Shown here: positions 16,988 to 26,061 of the stretch, piece after piece
Layout of the letters: each line of letters starts with the position of its first letter
Numbering within the stretch: position 1 is the stretch's first letter
From: CAMDMI01 sp044379485
GTDB lineage: Bacteria; Bacteroidota; Bacteroidia; Cytophagales; Flexibacteraceae
Assembly (NCBI GenBank): GCA_044379485.1
Contig: JBIPOE010000003.1
Location: 62,001-126,000, forward strand
Length of the DNA: 64,000 bases
Direction of reading: 5' to 3'
Notes under the pieces: model-generated
The model's database searches: none
The model's input: the letters and a program-made list of their open reading frames with translations, nothing else
Told to the model about the DNA's origin: nothing
Position numbers and translations under genes: made by a program

Positions 16988-19900
16988 TTAACGAATAATA
17001 GTAACGGATCCAGTATCTCTTCTCACAATTTCAACTCCATCCTGGGTTCCTTTGTAGTCTATAAGCCATTTGTACGCTCCGGAGGGGCATGTGCCACCCT
17101 TGAATTTACCATCCCACCCCATGTCATTTTGGACCTGATCATCACCTTTTTTATCAGAAAAGTAAACCATTTCTCCCCACCGGTTATAAACATAAACCTT
17201 AATTTCTGATACATTATATTTCTGTATTTGCCATGTATCGTTTTGTCTGTCACCCTGAGGCGAAAATGCATTCGGCACATAAATAATTGGGGTACATTCG
17301 ATTACAGTTATACTAGCTGTATCACTATCAGAACAGCCAAATTCGTCCGTTACCTTAAGGAATAGTTTGGTTTTACCTAATGTATCGGTATCAATTTTAA
17401 GCTGACGTCCACTTGAAGGTCCATTGTCATTCACATTCCACTGATAGCCGTCATACCCTATTGGTCCAAAAACAGAAACATCTAAATTTTTGCAAACTGT
17501 AGTATCCTTGTCGCCATTCCTAAGAATGTTAAACCTTGGAAGAGGATTTACCCGGATTAATCTGGCGGAATCTCTAACTGTTCTGCAAAAATTATAAACC
17601 TCCACATAATATTTCCCTGGCTTGGCTGTTTTGAATGTATCTATTGTTGATACGATTGAATTGTTTGAGCTATCTAACCATCTGTAGTTGTACAAACTAT
17701 CCTTTGGGACTCTGAAAGTTGCTATACCGTTTTCGCATATACTGGTATCATTCAAAAACGGAATTTGGGGAAAAGGAAGGCTATCAATAAGAGTCACAAC
17801 AGAGGAGTCCTCACATCCCTTGTCTGTTTTAAGTATTACTCTAAGAGTTCCGGTCCTTCCGATTGTAAAAGTGGTTCCTATGCTATCTGGCACATTTACA
17901 CCATTATTCTGCCATTGATAAGAAAAACCAGGAGTAATTGGGGATACTTTTACCTGAGTAATACTATCCTTGCAAAAAAGTTTATTTCCTGTTATTCTTG
18001 GAATAAAACGTTTAAAAATAATAAGAGTATCTTTTTCAGAGGTATCTGTACAAAAAGCCCCTTTGTTTCTAACTACAAGTCTATAATTTCCTGAAAGTCC
18101 CGTGTTTAATGTAGAATCTTTTTCACTCGGAATATTTAAACTTAATCCATTTCTAAGCCATTCATACAAAAGACCGGGTTTTGTTTTTGCTTTTAAAACA
18201 AATGTATCACCAGCACATTTTGATTTTGGAAAAGGAAATGCAGGAACGGAAATCGGCCTTGGATAAATAATAAGTCTTGTAGTATCTAACTTGATACATC
18301 TTGTAATGGTATCCATTACAGTTAACCTTACAAAAAAAGTATCGGCTATTTCTTTGGTATTGGTTATCGTGATAATAGGATCGGAAATAGTGTCTGCGGT
18401 TAAAGAACCCACTACGGGCTCAATCCATTTGTAAACTAAGTTATTGGCCTTTGGCCCTCCTATTTTCAGTCCATCACCAGTGCAAGATGCGGTATCAATG
18501 CCTGATGTTGCATTTGGCTTAGGAAAAATGGTGATTACTTTTTCATCTGAGGCTGAACAACCATTGCCAAACTGAAGCGTGTATTTCAAGGTTCTGTTTC
18601 CAGCCAGATTAAATTTTTTAGGTCTGAAAATTCCAATTGAATCAACCCCAAGTCCAGTCCATTTTCCACCGACTGGTGAAAAGTTTTCTAAATTTAAAGT
18701 GTCTAAACCTGAGCAGATTGATTCATCTGGGCCTGCGGTTACTTTTGGAGCCGATTGAACATTTATGGTTCGAAAGGCGGAATCTGGACAGCCGTCATTA
18801 TTTAGCAGATACCAAATTTTTTGAGGATTACCAATAAGTGAATCAGCTGGAGTAAAACGAATTCCTGAGGAATCAACCCCAGGGCCTTTCCATTTGCCAC
18901 CAATAGGAGTTACTCCTAAAAGTAAAAAAGGAGGATCATTTGCACATACATTTAATGCCTGGCCTATTTTAATTTTAGGGACTGAAACTAAAGTTAAGGA
19001 AACCGAATCCACAGAGCTGCAGCCCAATTTTGTAAATGTATATTTAATGGAATACGTTTTTCCTACTTTAGAACTATCTATTTTGAATTTGCCTAATGAA
19101 TCAATTTTCAATATAGTATCGCTTCTCCATTTACCCAAATTTCCTTCTGTAGGAGAAAATCCAACCATTTGATATTCTGGTAGATTTCCACAAATTCTTT
19201 GAATAGAATCACCCGCATTTGCCCTCGGGGAATCTTTTACAAAAATGATCTTACTTGCCGAATCAATACAATTTCCTTCCGGGCTTAATGCTCTGTACCA
19301 AACCTCCTGGCTTCCCGTTAGGCCACTTGGGTTAAAATTATTATCGGTTATGCCAGGCCCTCTCCAACTACCTCCTCCTGGGCTAACGCCACTAAGAATA
19401 ATTGGTGGACTGCTCGCACAAATTGAATCTCTTGGACGAGCAAAAACTACTTTTGGCGATTTGATAATGGTCATAGAAACCGAATCAGAAACTTTACATT
19501 GATCTTTATCATATGTATATTTCAGTTTGTGGATACCAGCTCTTGAATCATTAAAACTTAGTGAACCACCTATACTAATCAAATTTGGGGTAGGACTGGT
19601 CCATTTGGTTTCGGCACTAATTGGAGGTGTAAACCCAATCATTTGATAGGATCCAAGTTTACTGCAAAGAAACTGATTAAATATTCCGGCATTTATAACT
19701 GGTGCCGGTGTAACTTTTATTTGCCTGGTTGCAACAGTGGTACAACCACCTGCATTTGTTGTTGAAAGCGTACAAACATAAGTCCCTACAGGTAAGGATT
19801 TTGGGAAAAACATGCCTTTTGCACTAATACCTGTTCCGGCCCAACTTCCCGTTGGGAATGTGGGACTAAATCCAGTTATAAGAACTGAATCTATTCCATT

Positions 19901-21499
19901 ACAAAAACTTAAGGGATCGCCAGCTTGTACAATTGGAGCTGCTTTTACTGTTACAACTCTGGTATCCATTGCCTCGCAAGTAGGTCCTCCATTTTTCCAA
20001 TCCTGTGTATAGGTATAAGTAAGTGTTTGGGCCCCAACCAAACCAGAAGGATTAAAAAAAGTTGAATTCCCAGATCCCGTTAAACCTGTTCCCGTCCAAT
20101 TTCCAATACCTGAAGGAGTGGCTGTTGCCAATGTAGTTGCTGGCAGGGCCACCAACAAAATGGGTAAATCTCCCTCACAAACGGAAAGCGGAAGACCGGC
20201 ATCAACAATTGGAAGCGGGTTAATAGTTAAAACTACAGTATCTTTTGCATTACAAAAAGATCGGATTCCGGTTAAAATGTAGGTTTGTTTTGTAAATGAG
20301 TTTCCTGTGTTGGCCAAAAGAATATTTGGTGCAAGATTGCCACCTAAAGCAGGAATATTCCATGAATAAGTAACTCCAGTTTCAGCGGCACCGCCTCCAA
20401 TTGGAATAGTTTTTCCAGAACATTCCGTAATGTCTCCTCCAGCAAATGGTTTTATCGGAGTGGCTATTACATTTAGGGGCAATGTATTGGAAAAGAACAA
20501 ACTTGTTGATTCTATTCTCACCCTATAATTGGCACTACCAACTAAACTTAATGGAATTAAAACTTTTGAAGTCGGTTTTGGAAGATTTCCCAAAATTTGG
20601 TTAGCAGCAAAATTTCCTGTTGCATCAGAAATCTGAAGGGTAAAAGTTTCTGAATTTGGGAAACCACTGCGTTGAAAACTAACCGTAGCAGAATCACCAG
20701 TACAAATAATTGTTGGATTTATAGAATTTAAAATTAAAACTGGATAATTTCTAATCCTTAGGTTGTCTATAATAATACCATTGTCTATAGTTGGATTCGG
20801 GGCTTGGGCTGGAGCTCTGTTAAACCATCGGAATCCCAACCTTAATTTAGGTATGAGGGGATTAAAACCAGGAAAGTTTGTCGCATTTAGCTCAACGCTA
20901 GTGGTTTGAACCAATGGACTCCCATTTCCTAAATAAGTCTGATTAATTTCTTGCCAGGTTGTTCCGTCGTCTACCGAATAAATCATTCTCATTCCTGCAT
21001 CTAAAGAAGCTGGGTTTGTTTTTTGAAAAATCCAGTCAAATTCAATTTTTAGGTTATTTCCATTAAAGGCTTGAGGCAAAAAGTTTCCTGTCATCCTTAC
21101 AACCTTATTACTTGCATGAGTTCCATTGGTTGCATTAAAAACGACTAAATTGTTTTGGCCAGGGGTATTTCCACAATCGCCTGCTAAACAGCTGATGTGT
21201 AGATTATCAGTATTATCTATTGTTGGCGTTACGGTGTTATTTGCTACCCATACATTAGAATTTGCCCCGTTACTAATTAAGCTGGTGGGTATGGTAGCCA
21301 ATCCATCTGCCAATTCCCATCTGGGAGTTGGTCCTGTAAAAGGATTTGTAAAGTCCTCAAGATAAGTAACTTGTATGCCCGATTGCGCTTTAACCTTTTG
21401 TGTAAAAAAGATTGAACTTAAGTTTAGAAAAAGGAAAAGGGCAAAGGCAATATTTTTTATCATTTTTTCCAATAATGAGATCTTTTTGATAGGTTTCAT
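16988..21499 (-). CDS. Large secreted repeat protein with gliding-motility-type C-terminal domain
   Basis: This 1503-residue cell-surface protein starts with a basic N-terminus and hydrophobic signal (KNIAFALFLFLNLSSIFFTQ, ending VKAQ). Residues about 40-260 look like a lectin/jellyroll-type N-terminal domain. It is followed by some twelve Ig/PKD-like modules, several with a repeated 'GGxWxGxGxxxxGxFxP' core, e.g. SWRGPGITDNNFNPSGLTG and KWTGLGVDSIGIF. The last ~95 residues are a type B (CHU_C) sorting domain: IYVPNAFSPQGDRQNDTW, VYNRWGEMVY, GWDGKFKGG. It should be secreted by T9SS together with the downstream PorP/SprF protein. An adhesion or gliding role is inferred. Confidence 0.9.
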   Translation of the reverse strand: MKPIKKISLLEKMIKNIAFALFLFLNLSSIFFTQKVKAQSGIQVTYLEDFTNPFTGPTPRWELADGLATIPTSLISNGANSNVWVANNTVTPTIDNTDNLHISCLAGDCGNTPGQNNLVVFNATNGTHASNKVVRMTGNFLPQAFNGNNLKIEFDWIFQKTNPASLDAGMRMIYSVDDGTTWQEINQTYLGNGSPLVQTTSVELNATNFPGFNPLIPKLRLGFRWFNRAPAQAPNPTIDNGIIIDNLRIRNYPVLILNSINPTIICTGDSATVSFQRSGFPNSETFTLQISDATGNFAANQILGNLPKPTSKVLIPLSLVGSANYRVRIESTSLFFSNTLPLNVIATPIKPFAGGDITECSGKTIPIGGGAAETGVTYSWNIPALGGNLAPNILLANTGNSFTKQTYILTGIRSFCNAKDTVVLTINPLPIVDAGLPLSVCEGDLPILLVALPATTLATATPSGIGNWTGTGLTGSGNSTFFNPSGLVGAQTLTYTYTQDWKNGGPTCEAMDTRVVTVKAAPIVQAGDPLSFCNGIDSVLITGFSPTFPTGSWAGTGISAKGMFFPKSLPVGTYVCTLSTTNAGGCTTVATRQIKVTPAPVINAGIFNQFLCSKLGSYQMIGFTPPISAETKWTSPTPNLISIGGSLSFNDSRAGIHKLKYTYDKDQCKVSDSVSMTIIKSPKVVFARPRDSICASSPPIILSGVSPGGGSWRGPGITDNNFNPSGLTGSQEVWYRALSPEGNCIDSASKIIFVKDSPRANAGDSIQRICGNLPEYQMVGFSPTEGNLGKWRSDTILKIDSLGKFKIDSSKVGKTYSIKYTFTKLGCSSVDSVSLTLVSVPKIKIGQALNVCANDPPFLLLGVTPIGGKWKGPGVDSSGIRFTPADSLIGNPQKIWYLLNNDGCPDSAFRTINVQSAPKVTAGPDESICSGLDTLNLENFSPVGGKWTGLGVDSIGIFRPKKFNLAGNRTLKYTLQFGNGCSASDEKVITIFPKPNATSGIDTASCTGDGLKIGGPKANNLVYKWIEPVVGSLTADTISDPIITITNTKEIADTFFVRLTVMDTITRCIKLDTTRLIIYPRPISVPAFPFPKSKCAGDTFVLKAKTKPGLLYEWLRNGLSLNIPSEKDSTLNTGLSGNYRLVVRNKGAFCTDTSEKDTLIIFKRFIPRITGNKLFCKDSITQVKVSPITPGFSYQWQNNGVNVPDSIGTTFTIGRTGTLRVILKTDKGCEDSSVVTLIDSLPFPQIPFLNDTSICENGIATFRVPKDSLYNYRWLDSSNNSIVSTIDTFKTAKPGKYYVEVYNFCRTVRDSARLIRVNPLPRFNILRNGDKDTTVCKNLDVSVFGPIGYDGYQWNVNDNGPSSGRQLKIDTDTLGKTKLFLKVTDEFGCSDSDTASITVIECTPIIYVPNAFSPQGDRQNDTWQIQKYNVSEIKVYVYNRWGEMVYFSDKKGDDQVQNDMGWDGKFKGGTCPSGAYKWLIDYKGTQDGVEIVRRDTGSVTIIR

Positions 21500-21714
21500 A
21501 GAGCTTATATTTCACGCCTTATTACTTCTAAAACGCAATATTAATGGTATTTAGCTAAAAAACCGATTTCGATTTTGCTAAATCCTGTTTTTGCACAATA
21601 CATATATAGATTTTGATAGTAAAAAGTAAATTTTATTCTGCTCATAAATCCTTGGTTTTAATAAAATTATGGTATTTGAAAGGGCGCTCATAAAAAAAAA
21701 TATGAGTAATGTTT

Positions 21715-21743
21715 TTTCGAAAGAAGATTAATCTTAATTTTGC
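21715..21743 (+). promoter_or_regulatory. Promoter of tRNA-Gln
   Basis: A perfect -7 element TAATTTTG at 21736-21743 lies 10 bases before the tRNA. The -33 region is weak (TTTC at 21715-21718, spacer 17). Confidence 0.5.
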
Positions 21744-21752
21744 ACCCGAATT

Positions 21753-21822
21753 GTCCGATGGTGTAATGGTAGCACAACAGTTTTTGGTACTGTTTGTCTA
21801 GGTTCGAGCCCTGGTCGGACAA
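21753..21822 (+). tRNA. tRNA-Gln (anticodon TTG)
   Basis: A full cloverleaf can be drawn. The acceptor arm is TGTCCGA/TCGGACA plus discriminator A. The D arm contains AATGGTAG, the anticodon arm is ACAGT-TTTTGGT-ACTGT with TTG at positions 34-36, and the T arm has the GGTTCGAGCC box. The CCA end is not encoded. It has its own promoter and terminator. Confidence 0.95.
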
Positions 21823-21825
21823 CTT

Positions 21826-21852
21826 AAAGTCGCTTTAATAGCGACTTTTTTT
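21826..21852 (+). terminator. Terminator of tRNA-Gln abutting the next start codon
   Basis: AAAGTCGC (21826-21833) pairs over 8 bp with GCGACTTT (21841-21848), and the T tract runs to 21852. The very next base begins the ATG of the following gene, so no room is left for a separate leader. Confidence 0.85.
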
Positions 21853-22584
21853 ATGCGCATAATTAGTTGTGTTCCTTCTGTTTCTGAATTAATTTTTGAT
21901 TTAAACCCTGATTTTTTAATTGGCAGAACCAAGTTTTGTATTTATCCAAAGGATATTAAAAGGATTCCTAAAATCGGTGGAACAAAAAGTCTGGATATTG
22001 GGAAAATCAAGCATCTTCAACCAGATCTCATTTTTTCTGTAAAGGAAGAAAACGAAAAATCTCAAATTGAAGAACTCTCCAAAAGCTTCATGGTAAAGAC
22101 TTTTGACATTCAAACACTCAATGAAAGTTTGGAAATGATTTCTGAAATTGGTGAATTGATGGGCAAATCAGCAGAAAGTCAAAGTGTTATTTCAAAAATT
22201 CAAGAAATGAGAAAACCTATCTCGTTTTTTGAAGGTAAATCTGTATTGTATTTTATTTGGCAAAAGCCATGGATGGCGGTTGGTGGAGACACCTTTATTC
22301 ACTCAATTTTAAACGAAATAGGTTTGAAAAATTTAAGATCAATGGAAAGTAGATATCCTGAAGTTTTTGATTTTCAAGAAATTAAAAATCAAAGTCCAGA
22401 TTTTGTATTTCTATCTTCAGAGCCTTTCCCTTTTAGTGAAAAGCACAGGCGAGAATTACAAAATGAATTACCCCATTCCAAAGTAGTACTTGTAGATGGG
22501 ACATATTTTAGCTGGTATGGATCCCGAATGGCAGAGTCCTGGTCATATTTTGAAACTTTGGCTCGGAATCTTGAAGTTGACTAA
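21853..22584 (+). CDS. Periplasmic-binding-protein-like (BtuF/FhuD fold) protein without signal peptide
   Basis: This 243-residue protein has the helical-backbone metal-receptor fold (cobalamin/iron-chelate binding type). It opens MRIISCVPSVSELIFDLN with FLIGRTKFCIYP, then KIGGTKSLDIGKIKHLQPDL, and later LYFIWQKPWMAVGGDTFIHS and VDGTYFSWYGSRM. These match the BtuF-like 'cobalamin-binding protein' group. There is no signal peptide, so it may be cytosolic, unlike true BtuF. The start is well supported by the family opening, even though it lies directly on the poly-T of the tRNA-Gln terminator. No transporter genes are adjacent. Confidence 0.8.
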   Translation: MRIISCVPSVSELIFDLNPDFLIGRTKFCIYPKDIKRIPKIGGTKSLDIGKIKHLQPDLIFSVKEENEKSQIEELSKSFMVKTFDIQTLNESLEMISEIGELMGKSAESQSVISKIQEMRKPISFFEGKSVLYFIWQKPWMAVGGDTFIHSILNEIGLKNLRSMESRYPEVFDFQEIKNQSPDFVFLSSEPFPFSEKHRRELQNELPHSKVVLVDGTYFSWYGSRMAESWSYFETLARNLEVD

Positions 22585-22802
22585 GGTGTTCTAATCAATC
22601 TTTTTAAAAATTTAGAACATAATTTTATTAGAAATAATTTCATTTTATCCCGAAAAACAAGCCATTTATCCCAGTCTAATACCTTTCTAAAATTCTTTAT
22701 GCATAAAAGTTGCGCCAAACCCTTTTTTCCTTATATCTTTAAACTCGAAAAATCGGTGTTAAAAAATTTAAAACAATCAGTTGATAATCAAGCTGTAATA
22801 TA

Positions 22803-24998
22803 ATGATGGATGTAGAGATAAGTTCCGCTTTGGACTTAAAGACAGCACTAAAGCAAGTTTTCGGATTCGACAAATTCCGAGGCAACCAAGAAACAATTAT
22901 TAATAACCTTATGTCTGGCAAGAACACTTTTGTGATCATGCCAACAGGTGCAGGTAAATCCCTTTGTTATCAACTTCCGGCCATCGTGCAGGAAGGTACG
23001 GCCATAGTAATTTCCCCTTTGATCGCTTTGATGAAAAATCAAGTTGATCTTTTGAATGGAGTTGGTGTAAACGCACAATTCCTGAATTCTACACTTACCA
23101 AAACAGAAATGGCAAGGGTGAAAAAGGAAGTGCTTGCAGGAGAGGTAAAGCTATTGTATGTAGCACCAGAGTCGCTTACAAAAGAAGAAAACATAAGTTT
23201 TCTTAAAACTGCGAATATCACATTTGTTGCCATCGATGAGGCACATTGTATTTCTGAATGGGGGCACGATTTCCGGCCTGAATACAGGCGTATCAGAACT
23301 ATAATTGATATGCTTGGTGAATTGCCAATTATAGCTTTGACGGCCACGGCAACACCAAAAGTCCAGCAGGACATTCAAAAAAACCTGACAATGGAAGATG
23401 CTTCCATTTTCAAATCCTCCTTTAGAAGACATAATTTGTTTTATGAAATCAGGCCAAAGGTAAATGCCAAAAAGCAATTGATGCGTTACATCCTGAACCA
23501 CAAAGGAAAAGGAGGTATTATCTATTGTTTGTCCAGAAAGAAAACCGAAGAGATTGCAGAATTTTTAAGGGTAAATGGTGTAAAAGCACTTCCCTACCAT
23601 GCTGGTTTGGATCCAAATACCAGGATGAGAAATCAAGAGCAGTTTTTAAGAGAAGATTGTGAGGTTATGGTGGCCACAATTGCCTTTGGAATGGGAATTG
23701 ATAAGCCGGACGTTCGGTTTGTTATCCACTACGATGCCCCAAAATCCCTTGAGGGTTATTATCAGGAAACCGGAAGAGCGGGTAGAGATGGATTGCCGTC
23801 AGATTGTTTGATGTTTTTCAGTTATGCCGATATCGATAAACTTGAAAAATTCAATAAAGATAAAAGCGTAACAGAAAGAGACAATGCCAGGCTTTTGCTT
23901 CAGGAAATGACTGATTTTGCAGATTTCTCTGTATGCAGAGTAAAGCAGGTGCTTCATTATTTCGGAGAATATCTTGAAAAAGACTGTGGAAATTGTGACA
24001 ACTGCACAAAACCAAATGCAAAATACAAAGTAGAACAAGAAGCAGTTCTGGCCTTAAATGCGATTATCCAAACTGAAGAACGATTTCAGATTCAGCACAT
24101 TGCCGATTTTTGTGCAGGTATAGAAAACGATTATGCAGTAAGTTATGGTCATACAAAACTTCCAATATTTGGTAAAGGAAAAGATCATACTGTTAAATGG
24201 TGGTACTCAGTTATCCGTCAATTATCTATAAGCGGATTTATTTTTAAGGATCTGGAAAATTTCGGAGCTCTGCGAGTTTCTGAAATGGGCCACAAATTCT
24301 TGTCCGCACCATATCCTGTAACCATGTCTGTTGACCATGATTTTACCAATGAGCAAATGGATGTGGAGAATGATATGGACGACAAAGATTCTTCCAAAGG
24401 AAATGCATATGATGGGGAGCTTTTCGAATTACTAAAAGGTTTAAGAAAAAAGGTTGGAAAGGATAAAAAACTTCCGCCTTATGTTATTTTCTCTGATGTT
24501 GCCTTGGAAGAAATGGCAACAGTTTATCCAACAACAGAACAAGATTTGGTACAGATTACTGGGGTTGGGACAGGTAAAGCTGCAAAGTTTGGAAAGCCAT
24601 TTGTTGAGTTGATCGCCAAATATGTAAAAGAAAATGAGATTGAAACTGAGTTTGATGTTGTTATCAAACAAACGGCTGACAAGTCAAAGAATAAAATTCA
24701 GATTATTCAGCAAATAGATCGGAAACTTGATCTTCAGGAAATAAGTCAAAGTAAGAAAATTTCCATGTTTGAGCTTTTGCAGGAGATTGAAATGATCTGT
24801 TTTTCAGGCACAAAACTAAATATCAACTACTATATCGATGGCGTTTTGGATGAAGACAGACAAGATGAAATTACTGAATACTTCATGAATTCTGAAACGG
24901 ATGACATTTATATAGCCTTAAAAGAATTTGATGGAGAATATACAGAAGAAGAAATTCGATTGATGCGAATTAAATTTTTGTCCGAAATGGGCAATTAG
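22803..24998 (+). CDS. recQ: ATP-dependent DNA helicase RecQ
   Basis: This 731-residue superfamily 2 helicase unwinds recombination and replication intermediates 3'-5'. Walker A TGAGKS is at 48-53, the DEAH box at 145-148 with CISEWGHDFRPEY, and motif VI in QETGRAGRDG. The zinc-binding cysteines are VCRVK and CGNCDNC. A winged-helix RQC region follows, then an HRDC domain at about 535-610 (LFELLKGLRKKVGKDKKLP). The C-terminal ~110 residues beyond HRDC are an acidic helical extension usual for the long Bacteroidota RecQ. The start could be the first or second Met. The 218-base upstream gap has only a weak promoter match (TATCTTTA at 22734). Confidence 0.94.
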   Translation: MMDVEISSALDLKTALKQVFGFDKFRGNQETIINNLMSGKNTFVIMPTGAGKSLCYQLPAIVQEGTAIVISPLIALMKNQVDLLNGVGVNAQFLNSTLTKTEMARVKKEVLAGEVKLLYVAPESLTKEENISFLKTANITFVAIDEAHCISEWGHDFRPEYRRIRTIIDMLGELPIIALTATATPKVQQDIQKNLTMEDASIFKSSFRRHNLFYEIRPKVNAKKQLMRYILNHKGKGGIIYCLSRKKTEEIAEFLRVNGVKALPYHAGLDPNTRMRNQEQFLREDCEVMVATIAFGMGIDKPDVRFVIHYDAPKSLEGYYQETGRAGRDGLPSDCLMFFSYADIDKLEKFNKDKSVTERDNARLLLQEMTDFADFSVCRVKQVLHYFGEYLEKDCGNCDNCTKPNAKYKVEQEAVLALNAIIQTEERFQIQHIADFCAGIENDYAVSYGHTKLPIFGKGKDHTVKWWYSVIRQLSISGFIFKDLENFGALRVSEMGHKFLSAPYPVTMSVDHDFTNEQMDVENDMDDKDSSKGNAYDGELFELLKGLRKKVGKDKKLPPYVIFSDVALEEMATVYPTTEQDLVQITGVGTGKAAKFGKPFVELIAKYVKENEIETEFDVVIKQTADKSKNKIQIIQQIDRKLDLQEISQSKKISMFELLQEIEMICFSGTKLNINYYIDGVLDEDRQDEITEYFMNSETDDIYIALKEFDGEYTEEEIRLMRIKFLSEMGN

Positions 24999-25113
24999 AA
25001 CGTCTTTTTTGAAAGGGTTTCCGAAAGTTCAAAATTTTATCTTGACTTTGGGAAACCTATTTTGTTTATTTGCAGTTTAGAACACTTTTGTAACTTAGGA
25101 AAATTCACTAAAA

Positions 25114-25977
25114 ATGCGTCAACTTAAAATCAGTAAGCAGATCACCAACAGGGAAAGCCAGTCTCTTGACAAGTACCTACAAGAAATTGGAAAAGTAGAT
25201 TTGCTTACCCCAGATGAAGAAGTTGATTTGGCAAAGAGGATCAGGGAAGGAGACCAGGCTGCACTAGAAAAATTGACAAAAGCAAATCTGCGTTTTGTGG
25301 TTTCTGTAGCCAAGCAATATCAAAATCAAGGACTTAGTTTAGGTGATCTAATCAATGAAGGCAATTTAGGTTTGATAAAGGCCGCTCAAAGATTTGATGA
25401 AACCAGAGGATTTAAATTCATTTCCTATGCGGTTTGGTGGATTCGTCAATCCATTCTTCAGGCTTTGGCTGAACAATCCAGAATTGTACGTCTTCCACTT
25501 AATAGGGTTGGATCATTAAATAAAATCTCAAAGACTTTTTCAGAACTAGAGCAGAAATTTGAAAGAGAGCCATCTCCGGAAGAATTGGCTGAAGTACTTG
25601 AAGTGAGCACCAATGAGATTGTGGATACCATGAAAATTTCTGGTAGGCACGTTTCGATGGATGCCCCATTTGTTCAGGGAGAAGAAAATAGTCTTTTGGA
25701 TGTTTTGGAAAATGACTCTGAGCATACTCCGGACTCGGATCTTATGGTTGATTCTCTTCGAAAAGAAGTACAAAGAGCACTTTCTACTTTGACCCAAAGG
25801 GAGGCAGATGTTGTGACATACTACTTTGGCTTAAATGGAGCAAACGTGATGACTCTGGAAGAAATTGGTGAGAAGTTTAACTTAACAAGAGAGCGAGTCA
25901 GGCAAATTAAGGAAAAGGCAATCAGACGATTGCGTCACACAAGCAGAAGCAAAGCGCTTAAACCTTATTTGGGTTAA
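25114..25977 (+). CDS. rpoD: Primary RNA polymerase sigma factor RpoD/SigA
   Basis: This 287-residue group 1 sigma factor is of the short Bacteroidota form, which lacks region 1.1. Region 1.2 covers SLDKYLQEIGKVDLLTPDEE. Regions 2.1-2.4 run from LRFVVSVAKQYQNQGL through GFKFISYAVWWIRQSI. Region 3 starts RIVRLPLNRVGSLNKI. Region 4 ends with the helix-turn-helix MTLEEIGEKFNLTRERVRQI. It directs transcription from the TTTG/TAnnTTTG promoters seen in this window. It is a single gene with a strong terminator. Confidence 0.95.
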   Translation: MRQLKISKQITNRESQSLDKYLQEIGKVDLLTPDEEVDLAKRIREGDQAALEKLTKANLRFVVSVAKQYQNQGLSLGDLINEGNLGLIKAAQRFDETRGFKFISYAVWWIRQSILQALAEQSRIVRLPLNRVGSLNKISKTFSELEQKFEREPSPEELAEVLEVSTNEIVDTMKISGRHVSMDAPFVQGEENSLLDVLENDSEHTPDSDLMVDSLRKEVQRALSTLTQREADVVTYYFGLNGANVMTLEEIGEKFNLTRERVRQIKEKAIRRLRHTSRSKALKPYLG

Positions 25978-25993
25978 TCGTTTTATCATATTA

Positions 25994-26027
25994 CAAAAAA
26001 AGCCACTGTAAAAAGTGGCTTTTTTTG
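25994..26027. terminator. Terminator after rpoD, probably bidirectional
   Basis: AAAAAGCCACT pairs with AGTGGCTTTTT around a short A-rich loop, with A and T tracts on both sides. It lies between rpoD and the convergent M23 peptidase gene. Confidence 0.85.
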
Positions 26028-26061
26028 TGTCTGACCTATCCCGAATAACTGAAAATAATGC

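Noticed and set aside
16988..21499. Many open frames on the plus strand opposite the 1503-residue gene
   Set aside because: They are reverse-strand shadows of a repetitive Thr/Ser/Gly-rich coding sequence. No independent starts or family motifs are seen.
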